DNA of 64,000 bases from Lentzea albidocapillata (GTDB lineage Bacteria; Actinomycetota; Actinomycetes; Mycobacteriales; Pseudonocardiaceae). Every line of letters begins with the position of its first letter. Position 1 is the stretch's first letter. Made by a program: the position numbers and the translations under genes. The stretch lies in assembly GCF_000719115.1 (NCBI RefSeq), contig NZ_JOEA01000007.1, forward strand, positions 62,001-126,000. Direction: 5' to 3'. The notes below the pieces were generated by a model. It did not search any database. It was not told where the DNA came from and was given only the letters and a program-made list of their open reading frames with translations. Below, piece by piece: positions 1 to 8,434 of the stretch.

Positions 1-365
1 GGGTCCACGGGGAGCAGCGCGATCTCGTCGCCCGCCACGTTCGAGGCGTCGACGCCGGACGCTGCCTGCACGATGCCGAGCTTGTTCTCGGTGATCAGCG
101 TGCGCATCTTGCGGGCGAGCACCCGCACGGACTCCGCGTCGACGTGTTCGCGCCGGATCCGGTCCCGCTCCTCGGGATCGGCCGGCACGCGGACGAGCCG
201 TCCCTCTACTTTGGACAGAATCTTGGACGTGACGACCAGCACATCACCGTCGCGCAGCCAGGGCGCGGCCTTCGTGATCGCGCCGGCCAGGTCGTCGCCG
301 GGGCGAAATTCCGGCAGGCCCGCGACCGGCAGCAGCTCCAGCGCCGCCGCGGCGTGATCAGTCAA
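1..365 (-). CDS. fbiB: Coenzyme F420-0:L-glutamate ligase, N-terminal part (runs off the window)
   Basis: Adds L-glutamate to F420-0, making polyglutamylated F420 in the cytoplasm. The visible part reads [17 protein letters not shown], then [16 protein letters not shown] and [16 protein letters not shown], all typical of the CofE/FbiB ligase domain. A C-terminal nitroreductase-like domain is expected from mycobacterial FbiB but lies outside the window. The start chosen is TTG at 365, giving [13 protein letters not shown]. It overlaps the end of fbiA by 8 bases, consistent with translational coupling. The TTG start is an inference; no better start is visible in frame. Confidence 0.93.
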   Translation of the reverse strand, partial: MTDHAAAALELLPVAGLPEFRPGDDLAGAITKAAPWLRDGDVLVVTSKILSKVEGRLVRVPADPEERDRIRREHVDAESVRVLARKMRTLITENKLGIVQAASGVDASNVAGDEIALLPVD

Positions 366-1311
366 CGTCGACTCCGGCCAGTTCCAGCGCGTCGCGGGCC
401 ATCTGCGCCGTGGCGTCCACATCGGACATCAGCAGCGGAACCGCGCGGACCGCGACACCCGGCACGTCCGCGCGGTCGCCGGTGTGCACCAGCCACGCGT
501 CGAGGATGCCGTCCTCGGAGCACTTGCGGGAGCCGTAGAGCCGCCCGACCGCCTCGGCGGAGGTCTCCACGCCGATCGCGTCCAGGCAGGCGTCGGCCAT
601 GCCACGCAACGGTTTCCCGCCGATGATCGGCGACAGGCCCACGACCCCGGCGTCGGTTTTGCGCAACGCGTCGCGCACACCCGGCACGTTGAGGATCGTG
701 CCGATGCTCACCACGGGGTTGGACGGGGCCAGGATCACCGCGTCGGCCTCGGCGATGGCGTCCAGCACACCGGGTCCGGCGGTGGCGGTCTCGGCGCCGA
801 CGAACGCGAACGACTGCGCGGGCAGACCGGCCCGGTGCTTGACCCACCACTCCTGGAAGTGGATGGCCTTCGTCTCGTCGTCGAGCTCGACGACGACGTG
901 CGTCTCGACCCGGTCGTCCGACATCGGCAGGAGCCTCACGCCCGGCTTCCACCGGTCGCACAGGGCCTCCGTCACGGCCGACAGCGGATAGCCGGCCCGC
1001 AACATGCGGGTGCGAACGAGGTGCGTCGCGATGTCCCGGTCACCCAGGCCGAACCACGACGGCTCGGCGCCGTACGCCGCGAGTTCCTCCTTGACGGTCC
1101 ACGACTCGTCCTCACGGCCCCAGCCGCGTTCGACGTCGATGCCACCGCCCAGCGTGTACATGCAGGTGTCGAGGTCGGGCGTGATGCGCAGCCCGTGCAT
1201 CCACACGTCGTCGCCGGTGTTCACCACCGCCGTGACGTCCGCTCCAAGAGCTTTGAGTCCCTGTAGGAACCTCGCGCCGCCGACCCCGCCGACGAGTGCT
1301 ACGACCTTCAC
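358..1311 (-). CDS. fbiA: 2-phospho-L-lactate transferase (F420 biosynthesis)
   Basis: CofD/FbiA transfers a phospho-lactyl-type (in actinobacteria phosphoenolpyruvyl-type) group onto the deazaflavin Fo, forming the F420 precursor. The N-terminus has the glycine-rich [16 protein letters not shown] motif, followed by family blocks [34 protein letters not shown] and [14 protein letters not shown]. The GTG at 1311 (MKVVALVGG) is preferred to upstream in-frame starts because the conserved motif begins there. About 317 residues, normal for the family. It is directly followed by fbiB with an overlap, so the two form an operon, as in M. tuberculosis (Rv3261-Rv3262), next to whiB2. Confidence 0.95.
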   Translation of the reverse strand: MKVVALVGGVGGARFLQGLKALGADVTAVVNTGDDVWMHGLRITPDLDTCMYTLGGGIDVERGWGREDESWTVKEELAAYGAEPSWFGLGDRDIATHLVRTRMLRAGYPLSAVTEALCDRWKPGVRLLPMSDDRVETHVVVELDDETKAIHFQEWWVKHRAGLPAQSFAFVGAETATAGPGVLDAIAEADAVILAPSNPVVSIGTILNVPGVRDALRKTDAGVVGLSPIIGGKPLRGMADACLDAIGVETSAEAVGRLYGSRKCSEDGILDAWLVHTGDRADVPGVAVRAVPLLMSDVDATAQMARDALELAGVDVD

Positions 1312-1344
1312 GCCCGCCCATGCTTCCACAGCTCGGTGAGTGGC

Positions 1345-2100
1345 CTACAGGGAGCGCCAGAACGAGAACGTCGCGGAGCCGAGGTACGCCGCGAACGAGT
1401 CGCCGCCGAGAAGCTCGAACAGCCAGGTCGACACGTCGAAGAACAGTCGGCTGACCTCGGAGAAGCCGATCAGGACGGCGAACAGGACCAGCGGCGCCCA
1501 CGGCCGGGCCTTCGCGCCGAACCGCTGCGCCTCGTAGGAGAGGAACGGTTCCAAAGCACCCCAGCCGTCCAGACCGGGAACCGGCAGGATGTTCAGCACG
1601 AACGCGAACACCTGCAACAAAGCAAGGTACGAAATCGCGGCGGCGAGGGCGGCGGGCGGCGAGAAGATCGTGACGACCAGCGCGAGCAGGACACCGATCA
1701 CGAGGTTCGAGAACGGTCCCGCGAGTGAGACCAACGAGTCGATCTTCTTCGACCGGAGCGCGTGGTGGTTGATCCACACCGCGCCACCCGGAAGGGGGAT
1801 TCCGCCCATGACCAGCAGCACCAGCGGCAGCACGATGCTGAGCACCGGGTCGGTGTAACGACGGATGTCGAGGGTCAGATAACCCTTGTCACGTACGGAA
1901 AAATCGCCGCCCTTGTACGCGACGGCGGCATGCCCGAACTCGTGCAGGCACAGCGTCACCGCCCACCCGGCGAGTACGAAGAGGATGGTGCCCGAGATGA
2001 TGGCGACGTCACCTTCGAGCAGGGTGAGCGCGGCTCCGGCGACGGTCGCCGCGAGCAGGCCGAGGAACAGTGGGCTGGGGCGAACCGCTGATCGCTTCAC
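1345..2100 (-). CDS. Site-2 protease family membrane zinc metalloprotease (M50)
   Basis: A polytopic membrane protein of 251 residues with several hydrophobic segments. The zinc motif HEFGH is at residues 53-57, inside the second membrane region. The second family motif reads NILPVPGLDGWGALEP (about 167-182), whose Asp is the third metal ligand in site-2 proteases. Such enzymes cut within membranes; the substrate here cannot be told. No PDZ domain is visible, so it is the short M50 type. It ends 33 bases before the fbiA start, on the same strand, so the two may be co-transcribed. Confidence 0.9.
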   Translation of the reverse strand: MKRSAVRPSPLFLGLLAATVAGAALTLLEGDVAIISGTILFVLAGWAVTLCLHEFGHAAVAYKGGDFSVRDKGYLTLDIRRYTDPVLSIVLPLVLLVMGGIPLPGGAVWINHHALRSKKIDSLVSLAGPFSNLVIGVLLALVVTIFSPPAALAAAISYLALLQVFAFVLNILPVPGLDGWGALEPFLSYEAQRFGAKARPWAPLVLFAVLIGFSEVSRLFFDVSTWLFELLGGDSFAAYLGSATFSFWRSL

Positions 2101-2234
2101 CCCTCCAGTGTGGCGTGTCGCCTGGCGTGGTGGGCCGTTCGGGGACCCGTTGCGATACCTGAATCACTGTCTGTGCAGTGAGTCAAGGTTTTTGCGGCCA
2201 TCTGCGGGAATATCCCCCGACGTGTGGACTCCGC

Positions 2235-2263
2235 TTGACCGCCCGCTGTGACGCAGGTGTAAT
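2235..2263 (+). promoter_or_regulatory. SigA-type promoter for whiB2
   Basis: TTGACC at 2235-2240 and TGTAAT at 2258-2263 are separated by 17 bases, the ideal spacing for the housekeeping sigma factor. A start point near 2270 would give an untranslated leader of about 75 bases before the whiB2 ATG. The match is by eye. Confidence 0.55.
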
Positions 2264-2345
2264 CACATCGGTGTCATTCGTCGTTGTGGGAACGGCGTCT
2301 GGCGTCCGCCAACCGGGGAGAGCGGAAGGCGAGGAGGCGGACGAA

Positions 2346-2651
2346 ATGCAGGAATTCGAAGAGCTCGAAGAAGATCACGTCACGCAGCCGGTCGTACAGG
2401 GCGAGCTGTCGTACCTGTTCGACCCTGCCGACGAGCAGGACTGGCAGGAGCGCGCGCTCTGCGCCCAGACGGATCCCGAGGCGTTCTTCCCCGAAAAGGG
2501 TGGTTCGACGCGGGAGGCCAAGCGCATCTGCCTGGGCTGCGAGGTTCGTTCGGAGTGTCTGGAGTACGCACTCCAGCACGACGAACGCTTCGGCATCTGG
2601 GGTGGTCTCTCGGAGAGAGAGCGCCGCAAGCTGAAGAAGCGAGTCGTCTAG
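2346..2651 (+). CDS. whiB2: WhiB-family iron-sulfur transcriptional regulator, WhiB2/WhmD type
   Basis: 101 residues with the four cluster-ligating cysteines at C39, C62, C65 and C71 (C-x22-C-x2-C-x5-C), the GIWGG turn and a basic tail ERERRKLKKR. WhiB2 orthologues (WhmD in M. smegmatis) are required for septation and cell division and work with SigA. The ATG at 2346 is supported by a strong ribosome site (gaggagg) 8 bases upstream; longer in-frame extensions lack one. The position beside fbiA matches M. tuberculosis Rv3260c, which supports WhiB2 over other paralogues. Confidence 0.95.
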   Translation: MQEFEELEEDHVTQPVVQGELSYLFDPADEQDWQERALCAQTDPEAFFPEKGGSTREAKRICLGCEVRSECLEYALQHDERFGIWGGLSERERRKLKKRVV

Positions 2652-2690
2652 ACGGTCAGAAGCGTGATCTTTCTGCCTTAACTTGAGGAC

Positions 2691-5600
2691 GTGACAAGTC
2701 CTCATCCGAGGCTCCGGACAGCGCCGGTGCTGTGCGTCCTGGTCTGCCACGACGGCGACCAGTGGCTCAGCACGGCGCTGTCTGCCTTGCGGCGCCAGCG
2801 AGTTCGTCCCCGGCACGTGATCGCGGTCGACACCGGATCGACGGACCGGACGGCAAAAGTCCTGGCGGAGGCGGGAGATCTGCTGGACGGAGTGCTGACC
2901 GCGCCGCGTGGCACGGGCTACGGCACCGCCTTGCGTATTGCGGTCGACCACGCCGTCGAACGGTGGGGTGACCCTGGCAAGTGGCTGTGGCTGCTGCACG
3001 ACGACAGCGCGCCCGAACCGGACTGCCTGGCGGCTCTGCTGACCGCGACCGAGGTGTCGCCGTCGGCCGCTGTGCTCGGTCCGTTGTGCCTCGATTGGGT
3101 GGATTCTCGTCTGGTCGTCGAGGCGGGTCTGTCGACGGATTCTTCAGGACATCGACAGACTGGTCTGTCATCCGCCGAACATTCAGCATCGTTTCAGCAG
3201 AGCACCGAGGTTCTCGCCGTATCGTCCGCGGGATCGTTGATCAAACGTGAGGTGTGGCACGCTCTCGGCGGTTACGACGAAGCGATGCCGCTCCTGCGCG
3301 ACGATGTCGACTTCGGCTGGCGCGCTAATCGCGCGGGTCATTTGGTCCTATGCGTACCTGTCGCACGCATGCGACATGCACGCGCCGCGACTAAAGGCTC
3401 ACGCCGTTTGGACGCGACGATGGCACGGCCGGGTCCGTCATTTCGTGGCGTCGACCGCGCGCACGGCATGCGCACTTTCTTGGTTAATTGTTCAACTACC
3501 TCGTTTCTCGTCGGAGTTCCGCGGCTGCTGTTCCTGTCGCTGCTGCGCGCACTGGGCTTCCTGTTGCTACGGCGTTTCGCGGACGCACACGCCGAAGTCG
3601 GCGCGGCCCGCTACCTCCTGACGCGTGGCCGTTTGCTGCAGGGGCGGCGCGCCCGTCGCGGCTCCGCCGTCGTGCGTGGCCTCTTCACCAGCAGACTCAC
3701 CCGGCTGCGCAACGCGGTGCGCGCCGGCGCCGCCTTCCTGATCCGCCGCCGGGTCGAGGCCGACGCCGCGCTGGGTCGTTTGCCCGCAACCGATTCCGGC
3801 TCGGCGTGGCTCGAACCGTCCGAAGTGGACTCCCGGCTCGTCGGCCCGTCCGCCCTGCCGGCCGGTGCGTCGCGCGGTCGTCCGCGTGTAGCCGGTCTGC
3901 GCCGCCCGCCCGTCGTCGTTCCCGTCGACGCCGCACTGCCCGGTGCGCTGCGTCCTTCGCCGCGGCGCCGCCCGTCGCCCGGCCCGCGTGCCGCGTCCGG
4001 CATGGTCTTCGTCGAGGTCGACCAGTCCAGGGTGCTGCGCTCCCTGCTGCTGGCGCCCCCGGTCCTGTTGCTGCTGTCGCTCTCGGCCGTCGCGGTGATC
4101 GCGAACTGGTCCCGGCTCGGGCTCGACCTCGCCGGTGGCCGGCTGCTCCCGGTCGGGTCGGTGGGGTCGGTCTGGTCGACCTACCTGTCCTCCTGGCACC
4201 CGGTCTTCGGTGGCACCGCGGCGCCCGCCCCCGCGGCGTTGGCCGTGTTGGGCCTGATTCCCGGCGGACCGTCGTTCGCCGTCGCTTTGTTGTTGCTCGG
4301 CGATATCCCCCTCGCCGCGTTGTCCGCCTACATCGCGTCACGCGGCTTGCGCGTACGCCGTTCCGTGCGCGCGGTGGTGGCTGCCTTCTACGGCCTGCTG
4401 CCGGTCGCCACGACCGCCGTGGCCGAAGGTCGTCTGGACGTCGTCGTCGTGCACATCGTCACGCCCGTGGTCTTCGCGGGCGTGTACGCGGTCTTGCGCG
4501 CGTCGTCCACGCACGCCTGGTTGCCCATGGCGTCCGGCACCGCCATCGGTGTCGCGGTCCTCGGAGCCTTCTCACCGCTGACGCATGTAGTCGTGATCAT
4601 CGGCTCGTTGGGTGGCTTCATCGCGGTGACCGGTGGTGCGCGCCGGATCGCGGCTCTGTTCGTGATCGTGCTTCTGCCTATGGGGCTGCTTGTGCCGTGG
4701 CCCGCCGTCTTGCTGCAGCACCCGGAGATGGTTCTCAACGGCCTTGGTGCCGCGTTCGAGTCGCCACCGCCGAACCTGATCGTGTGCTCGGTCTTCGTCG
4801 CTGCCGCGTTCGCCGCCGCCGTCCTGCGGCCGAACGCCTCGATGTTGCCGGGACTGACGGTGGTCGTGCTGGCCATCGGGGCGCTGGCGGCGGTGGCCGC
4901 GGTGGGGGCCTGGCCCGGGGCGCCGTTGGTGATCTTGGCCTGGGGACTCGTCTGCGTGGTGCTGGCCGGGTGTCAGCGCGGGGTGCCGCCGGGTGTGGCC
5001 GGGCAGGCTCGGGTGCGGCGGGCCGTGTACGTCGTCGGGGTGGTGACGCTGGTCAGCCTGGGGGTGGCCGGGTTCCTGGACCTGCGTTCCGGGCCGTTGA
5101 AGTCCGGTGGCGGGCTTGCGTTGAACGCGTCGCTGACCGCCGAGCTGGAACGGACCGGGCGCTCTGTGCTGATCCTCGGGGCGCCGGCTCGTCAGGTCGC
5201 CGGTCGGATGCCTGCGTTCGGGGATGACGACCTCGTGCCCACTGTGTCGTCGCCTGCCCGGTTGCGGCGGTGGAACTCATCGTTGCTCGACGGGGCGCCG
5301 CCGGCGGTGAAGGTGGCGCTGGGACAGGCCGCTTCGTCCGGGGTCACATTCGTGGTGCTGCCGTCCGAGGAGGCATCCGCTCGGGTTCGGTCGGCCGCCG
5401 GGGAGCTGGTGTCCGAGGCGCCACGTGCTTTGGACGGGCGGCCTGTGTTGCGGATGCGGCTGGTCGCGGACACCGGGGTTCTGCTGGCGCCTGACCTTGC
5501 CCGTCGTGCCCGGACCGGTGGTGAGCCGCCGGCCGAGCTCGGCCTGGACGGGGTGGCGCCGGTGAACGTGTCGCTGCCTGATGTGGCTGTCCGGGTGTCG

Positions 5601-5861
5601 CCTGGCGGGGAGGGGCGGGTGTTGGTGCTGGCCGCCGAGGACGAGCCTGGGTGGCAGGTTTCCGTGGACGGGGCTCAGGTGCCTGTTGTTCGGGCCTGGG
5701 GGCACCTGGTCGGGGTGCCGTTGCCGTCCGGCGGGGCCGAGGTCCGGGTTTCCATGGCCAGTACGTTGCGCGACTTCTTGTTGCTCGGTCAGGCTGCGGC
5801 GGCGTTGTTCACGTTGCTGACCGCGGTGCCTACCCGGCGGCGGGGCGCGCCGGTCCCGTAG
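2691..5861 (+). CDS. Large membrane glycosyltransferase, GT2 domain fused to a multi-span membrane region
   Basis: 1056 residues. Residues 1-230 are a GT-A family 2 catalytic domain: VLCVLVCHDGDQWLSTALSAL, VDTGSTDRT, the acidic WLLHDDSAPEPD motif (DXD equivalent) and GGYDEAMPLLRDDVDFGWR. Hydrophobic segments occur near 270, then a long arginine-rich cytoplasmic linker (about 300-440), then roughly ten membrane spans (440-790), an extracytoplasmic region (about 800-1020) and a final span. It probably makes or modifies cell-envelope polysaccharide from activated sugars. The GTG at 2691 follows a short gagg site and sits 39 bases after whiB2. Acceptor and sugar are unknown. Codon use in the last third is looser (more gtg and tcc) than in neighbouring genes. 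Confidence 0.85.
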   Translation: MTSPHPRLRTAPVLCVLVCHDGDQWLSTALSALRRQRVRPRHVIAVDTGSTDRTAKVLAEAGDLLDGVLTAPRGTGYGTALRIAVDHAVERWGDPGKWLWLLHDDSAPEPDCLAALLTATEVSPSAAVLGPLCLDWVDSRLVVEAGLSTDSSGHRQTGLSSAEHSASFQQSTEVLAVSSAGSLIKREVWHALGGYDEAMPLLRDDVDFGWRANRAGHLVLCVPVARMRHARAATKGSRRLDATMARPGPSFRGVDRAHGMRTFLVNCSTTSFLVGVPRLLFLSLLRALGFLLLRRFADAHAEVGAARYLLTRGRLLQGRRARRGSAVVRGLFTSRLTRLRNAVRAGAAFLIRRRVEADAALGRLPATDSGSAWLEPSEVDSRLVGPSALPAGASRGRPRVAGLRRPPVVVPVDAALPGALRPSPRRRPSPGPRAASGMVFVEVDQSRVLRSLLLAPPVLLLLSLSAVAVIANWSRLGLDLAGGRLLPVGSVGSVWSTYLSSWHPVFGGTAAPAPAALAVLGLIPGGPSFAVALLLLGDIPLAALSAYIASRGLRVRRSVRAVVAAFYGLLPVATTAVAEGRLDVVVVHIVTPVVFAGVYAVLRASSTHAWLPMASGTAIGVAVLGAFSPLTHVVVIIGSLGGFIAVTGGARRIAALFVIVLLPMGLLVPWPAVLLQHPEMVLNGLGAAFESPPPNLIVCSVFVAAAFAAAVLRPNASMLPGLTVVVLAIGALAAVAAVGAWPGAPLVILAWGLVCVVLAGCQRGVPPGVAGQARVRRAVYVVGVVTLVSLGVAGFLDLRSGPLKSGGGLALNASLTAELERTGRSVLILGAPARQVAGRMPAFGDDDLVPTVSSPARLRRWNSSLLDGAPPAVKVALGQAASSGVTFVVLPSEEASARVRSAAGELVSEAPRALDGRPVLRMRLVADTGVLLAPDLARRARTGGEPPAELGLDGVAPVNVSLPDVAVRVSPGGEGRVLVLAAEDEPGWQVSVDGAQVPVVRAWGHLVGVPLPSGGAEVRVSMASTLRDFLLLGQAAAALFTLLTAVPTRRRGAPVP

Positions 5862-5886
5862 CTGGTCGGCTGATGTGAGAGAGGGC

Positions 5887-6330
5887 TCAGCCCTCGTCCA
5901 CCACGTCCGGGTCCAGGCCCAGGTAGTTCGCGATCTGTTCCACCAGGACGTCGTGCACCAGGTCGGACAGGTCGGCGCCGTCCTTCGCGCGCGCTTCCAG
6001 CGGGCGGCGGTAGAGAACGATCCGGGCACGGTTGTCCGAGCCTGCGGGCAGCAGGCGGGCCAGGGGGACGTTGCCGTCCTCCACCACGCCGTCCTCGCCC
6101 TCCACCTGGACGTCCGGCACGTCGTCGACGGCCACGTCGAGCTGGGTGAGTTCGGTGCGCCAGCGAGCCTCGATGGGCTCCAGGGCCTCGATGACCAGGG
6201 CGTCGAAGCGTTCGGCGCGGGAACGGGCCGCCGGGAGCGTGGCCGGGTAGAGAGGGCCGCGCAGACCTCGCCCGTGCCGATCGCGGTTGCGTCGGCGCGG
6301 CGAATCCTGCCGCTGAGAACCCCGTGCCAT
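5887..6330 (-). CDS. Metallopeptidase-family (zincin-like) protein, Rv3259 type, with a degenerate metal motif
   Basis: About 147 residues. The N-terminal 35 are basic and probably disordered. The rest matches the small zincin-like family: a fold with RIVLYRRPLEARAKDGADLSDLVHDVLVEQIANYLGLDPDVVDEG at its end (shown here in part by key residues). In active members the corresponding block is HExxHxxG; here it reads V-E-Q-I-A, keeping only the glutamate, so zinc hydrolysis by the usual mechanism is unlikely. The ATG at 6330 is preferred over TTG at 6342. It is divergent from the DUF3499 gene, as in mycobacteria. Confidence 0.8.
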   Translation of the reverse strand: MARGSQRQDSPRRRNRDRHGRGLRGPLYPATLPAARSRAERFDALVIEALEPIEARWRTELTQLDVAVDDVPDVQVEGEDGVVEDGNVPLARLLPAGSDNRARIVLYRRPLEARAKDGADLSDLVHDVLVEQIANYLGLDPDVVDEG

Positions 6331-6423
6331 CACCACAACCAAGCAGCCTAGTTGCTACCCCTGACGACTAAACACAGCGTGCCTCACACACAGCCTCCCG
6401 TGGACGCGCTATCGTCCCCGATC

Positions 6424-6783
6424 GTGCGGAGCGTGAGACGGTGCTCGCGAACCGGGTGTGCTAACCCGGCTGTCGCCACGCTCACCTACGCCTATGCGGA
6501 CTCCACCGCGGTCGTCGGGCCGCTTGCCACGTACTCCGAACCGCACAGCTACGACCTGTGCGAGGAGCACGCCTTGCGGCTCACTGCGCCGCGGGGGTGG
6601 GAGGTCGTGAGGCATCAGGGTGAGTTCGCGGCGCCCGAGCCGACGGTGGACGACCTGACGGCCCTGGCAGAGGCCGTGCGGGAGGCTGGGCGGGCTGATG
6701 TGAGCCCGAAGCTGCCCGACGTGCCCGCGGGCTCTCATCGGCGTGGCCACCTGCGGGTACTGCCCGATCCGCACGAGGACTGA
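6424..6783 (+). CDS. DUF3499 family protein
   Basis: 119 residues, matching the actinobacterial DUF3499 family (Rv3258c in M. tuberculosis). It begins MRSVRRCSRTGCANPAVATL, with a cysteine pair at C7 and C12, then YDLCEEHALRLTAPRGWEV, which adds a Cys and a His. The C-x4-C plus C-x2-H arrangement suggests a metal-binding knuckle. The tail is acidic and variable. Function is unknown. The GTG at 6424 begins the conserved block. It lies just upstream of manB, an association that is conserved in actinobacteria. Confidence 0.88.
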   Translation: MRSVRRCSRTGCANPAVATLTYAYADSTAVVGPLATYSEPHSYDLCEEHALRLTAPRGWEVVRHQGEFAAPEPTVDDLTALAEAVREAGRADVSPKLPDVPAGSHRRGHLRVLPDPHED

Positions 6784-6865
6784 CCGACCACACGCACCAC
6801 TAATCCTCTCGCCGGTAGGCTGCCCAGGCAGTGGCCGTCAAGAGCGAGTTTCGGGAGTGTGCGGC

Positions 6866-8218
6866 GTGCGTGACCTGTCCGGCATCGTCAAGGCGTACGA
6901 CATCCGCGGGGTGGTCGGCGAACAGCTGGACGCCGGCCTGGTCCGGGATTTCGGCGCCGCCTTCGCGCGCCTGGTCGGTGGACCGACCATCGTGATCGGT
7001 CACGACATGCGTGACTCCTCGCCGGGGCTGTCCCGTGCGTTCGCCGAGGGTGCTCAGGCGCAGGGCGTCAACGTGATCAGCATCGGCCTGGCCAGCACGG
7101 ACATGCTGTACTTCGCGTCCGGCCGGCTCGACCTGCCCGGCGCCATGTTCACCGCGAGTCACAACCCGGCGCAGTACAACGGCATCAAGCTGTGCCGCGC
7201 GGGTGCCTCGCCGGTCGGCCAGGACACCGGTCTCGCGCAGATCCGCCAGGACGCCGAGAACCAGGTCCCGGACGCCGAGGGCGTCGAGCCGGGCACGTTC
7301 GAGGAGCGCAACATGCTCGTCGACTACGCGGCGTACCTCAACGCCCTGGTCGACCTGAAGAACATCCGCCCGCTCAAGATCGTCGTGGACGCGGGCAACG
7401 GCATGGGCGGCTACACGGTGCCGCAGGTCTTCGAGGGCCTGCCCATCGAGGTGATCCCCATGTACTTCGAGCTGGACGGCAGCTTCCCGAACCACGAGGC
7501 GAACCCGCTCGACCCAAAGAACATCGTCGACCTGCAAGCCCGCACCAAGGCCGAGGGTGCCGACGCCGGTGTCGCGTTCGACGGCGACGCCGACCGCTGC
7601 TTCGTCGTGGACGAGAACGGCGACCCGGTCAGCCCGTCCGCGATCACCGCGCTGGTGGCCGTGCGCGAGCTCGCGAAGGACCCCGGCGGCACGATCATCC
7701 ACAACCTGATCACCTCGCACGCCGTGCCGGAGATCGTCGCCGAGCACGGTGGCAAGCCCGTGCGCACGCGCGTCGGCCACTCGTTCATCAAGGAGGAGAT
7801 GGCCAGGACCGGCGCCATCTTCGGTGGCGAGCACTCCGCGCACTACTACTTCCGCGACTTCTGGAAGGCCGACACCGGCATGCTGGCCGCGCTGCACGTG
7901 CTGGCCGCGCTGGGTGAGCAGGACGGTCCTCTGTCGACGCTGACCGCGATCTACAACCGCTACGCCGCCTCCGGTGAGATCAACTCGACGGTCGACGACC
8001 AGGCCGGTCGGATCGCCGCCATCAAGGACGCGTACGGCTCCAAGGACGGCGTCACGATCGACGAGCTGGACGGTCTCACCGTGCAGTTGGCGGACGGGTC
8101 GTGGTTCAACCTGCGGGCTTCGAACACCGAGCCGCTGCTGCGCCTGAACGTCGAAGCCGCCACTCCCGAGGCCGTCGCCGCGCTCAGCGACGAGGTCCTC
8201 GCGATCGTGCGGGCCTGA
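6866..8218 (+). CDS. manB: Phosphomannomutase/phosphoglucomutase
   Basis: 450 residues. Interconverts hexose-6-phosphate and hexose-1-phosphate; mannose-1-phosphate feeds GDP-mannose and polyprenyl-phosphomannose for envelope glycans. All four family motifs are visible: the catalytic phosphoserine loop FTASHNP (Ser98), the metal loop DGDADR (239-244), the sugar-specificity loop GGEHSAHYYF and the phosphate-binding RASNTEPLLR near the C-terminus. The GTG at 6866 is chosen because a GGGAG site lies 8 bases upstream; GTG at 6857 is an alternative. It opens a tightly spaced block with the Trm112-like, SIS and manA genes. Confidence 0.95.
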   Translation: MRDLSGIVKAYDIRGVVGEQLDAGLVRDFGAAFARLVGGPTIVIGHDMRDSSPGLSRAFAEGAQAQGVNVISIGLASTDMLYFASGRLDLPGAMFTASHNPAQYNGIKLCRAGASPVGQDTGLAQIRQDAENQVPDAEGVEPGTFEERNMLVDYAAYLNALVDLKNIRPLKIVVDAGNGMGGYTVPQVFEGLPIEVIPMYFELDGSFPNHEANPLDPKNIVDLQARTKAEGADAGVAFDGDADRCFVVDENGDPVSPSAITALVAVRELAKDPGGTIIHNLITSHAVPEIVAEHGGKPVRTRVGHSFIKEEMARTGAIFGGEHSAHYYFRDFWKADTGMLAALHVLAALGEQDGPLSTLTAIYNRYAASGEINSTVDDQAGRIAAIKDAYGSKDGVTIDELDGLTVQLADGSWFNLRASNTEPLLRLNVEAATPEAVAALSDEVLAIVRA

Positions 8219-8228
8219 GGAGAACATC

Positions 8229-8429
8229 ATGGCCGTCAAGATCGAAGAGCAGTTGCTGGAGATCCTCGCGTGCCCGTGCCCCGAGCACGCGCCGTTGCAG
8301 GTCGGTACGCCGTCCGACCCGGAGGCGGACTTCCTCACGTGCACCGCGTGCGGTCGTTCGTTCCCGGTGCGCGACGGCATCCCGGTGCTGCTGCTGGACG
8401 AGGCGGTCGAGCCGCCGCCGGCTGGGTGA
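8229..8429 (+). CDS. Trm112-family small zinc protein (UPF0434)
   Basis: 66 residues. Two cysteine pairs, C15/C17 and C38/C41, form the zinc knuckle of Trm112/UPF0434 proteins, followed by FPVRDGIPVLLLDEA, the family hallmark. Eukaryotic and archaeal Trm112 activates several methyltransferases; bacterial partners are poorly known. It starts 10 bases after the manB stop, with a ggag site, and ends 5 bases before the SIS gene, so it is translated as part of the sugar-phosphate operon. Confidence 0.9.
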   Translation: MAVKIEEQLLEILACPCPEHAPLQVGTPSDPEADFLTCTACGRSFPVRDGIPVLLLDEAVEPPPAG

Positions 8430-8434
8430 CGTAG

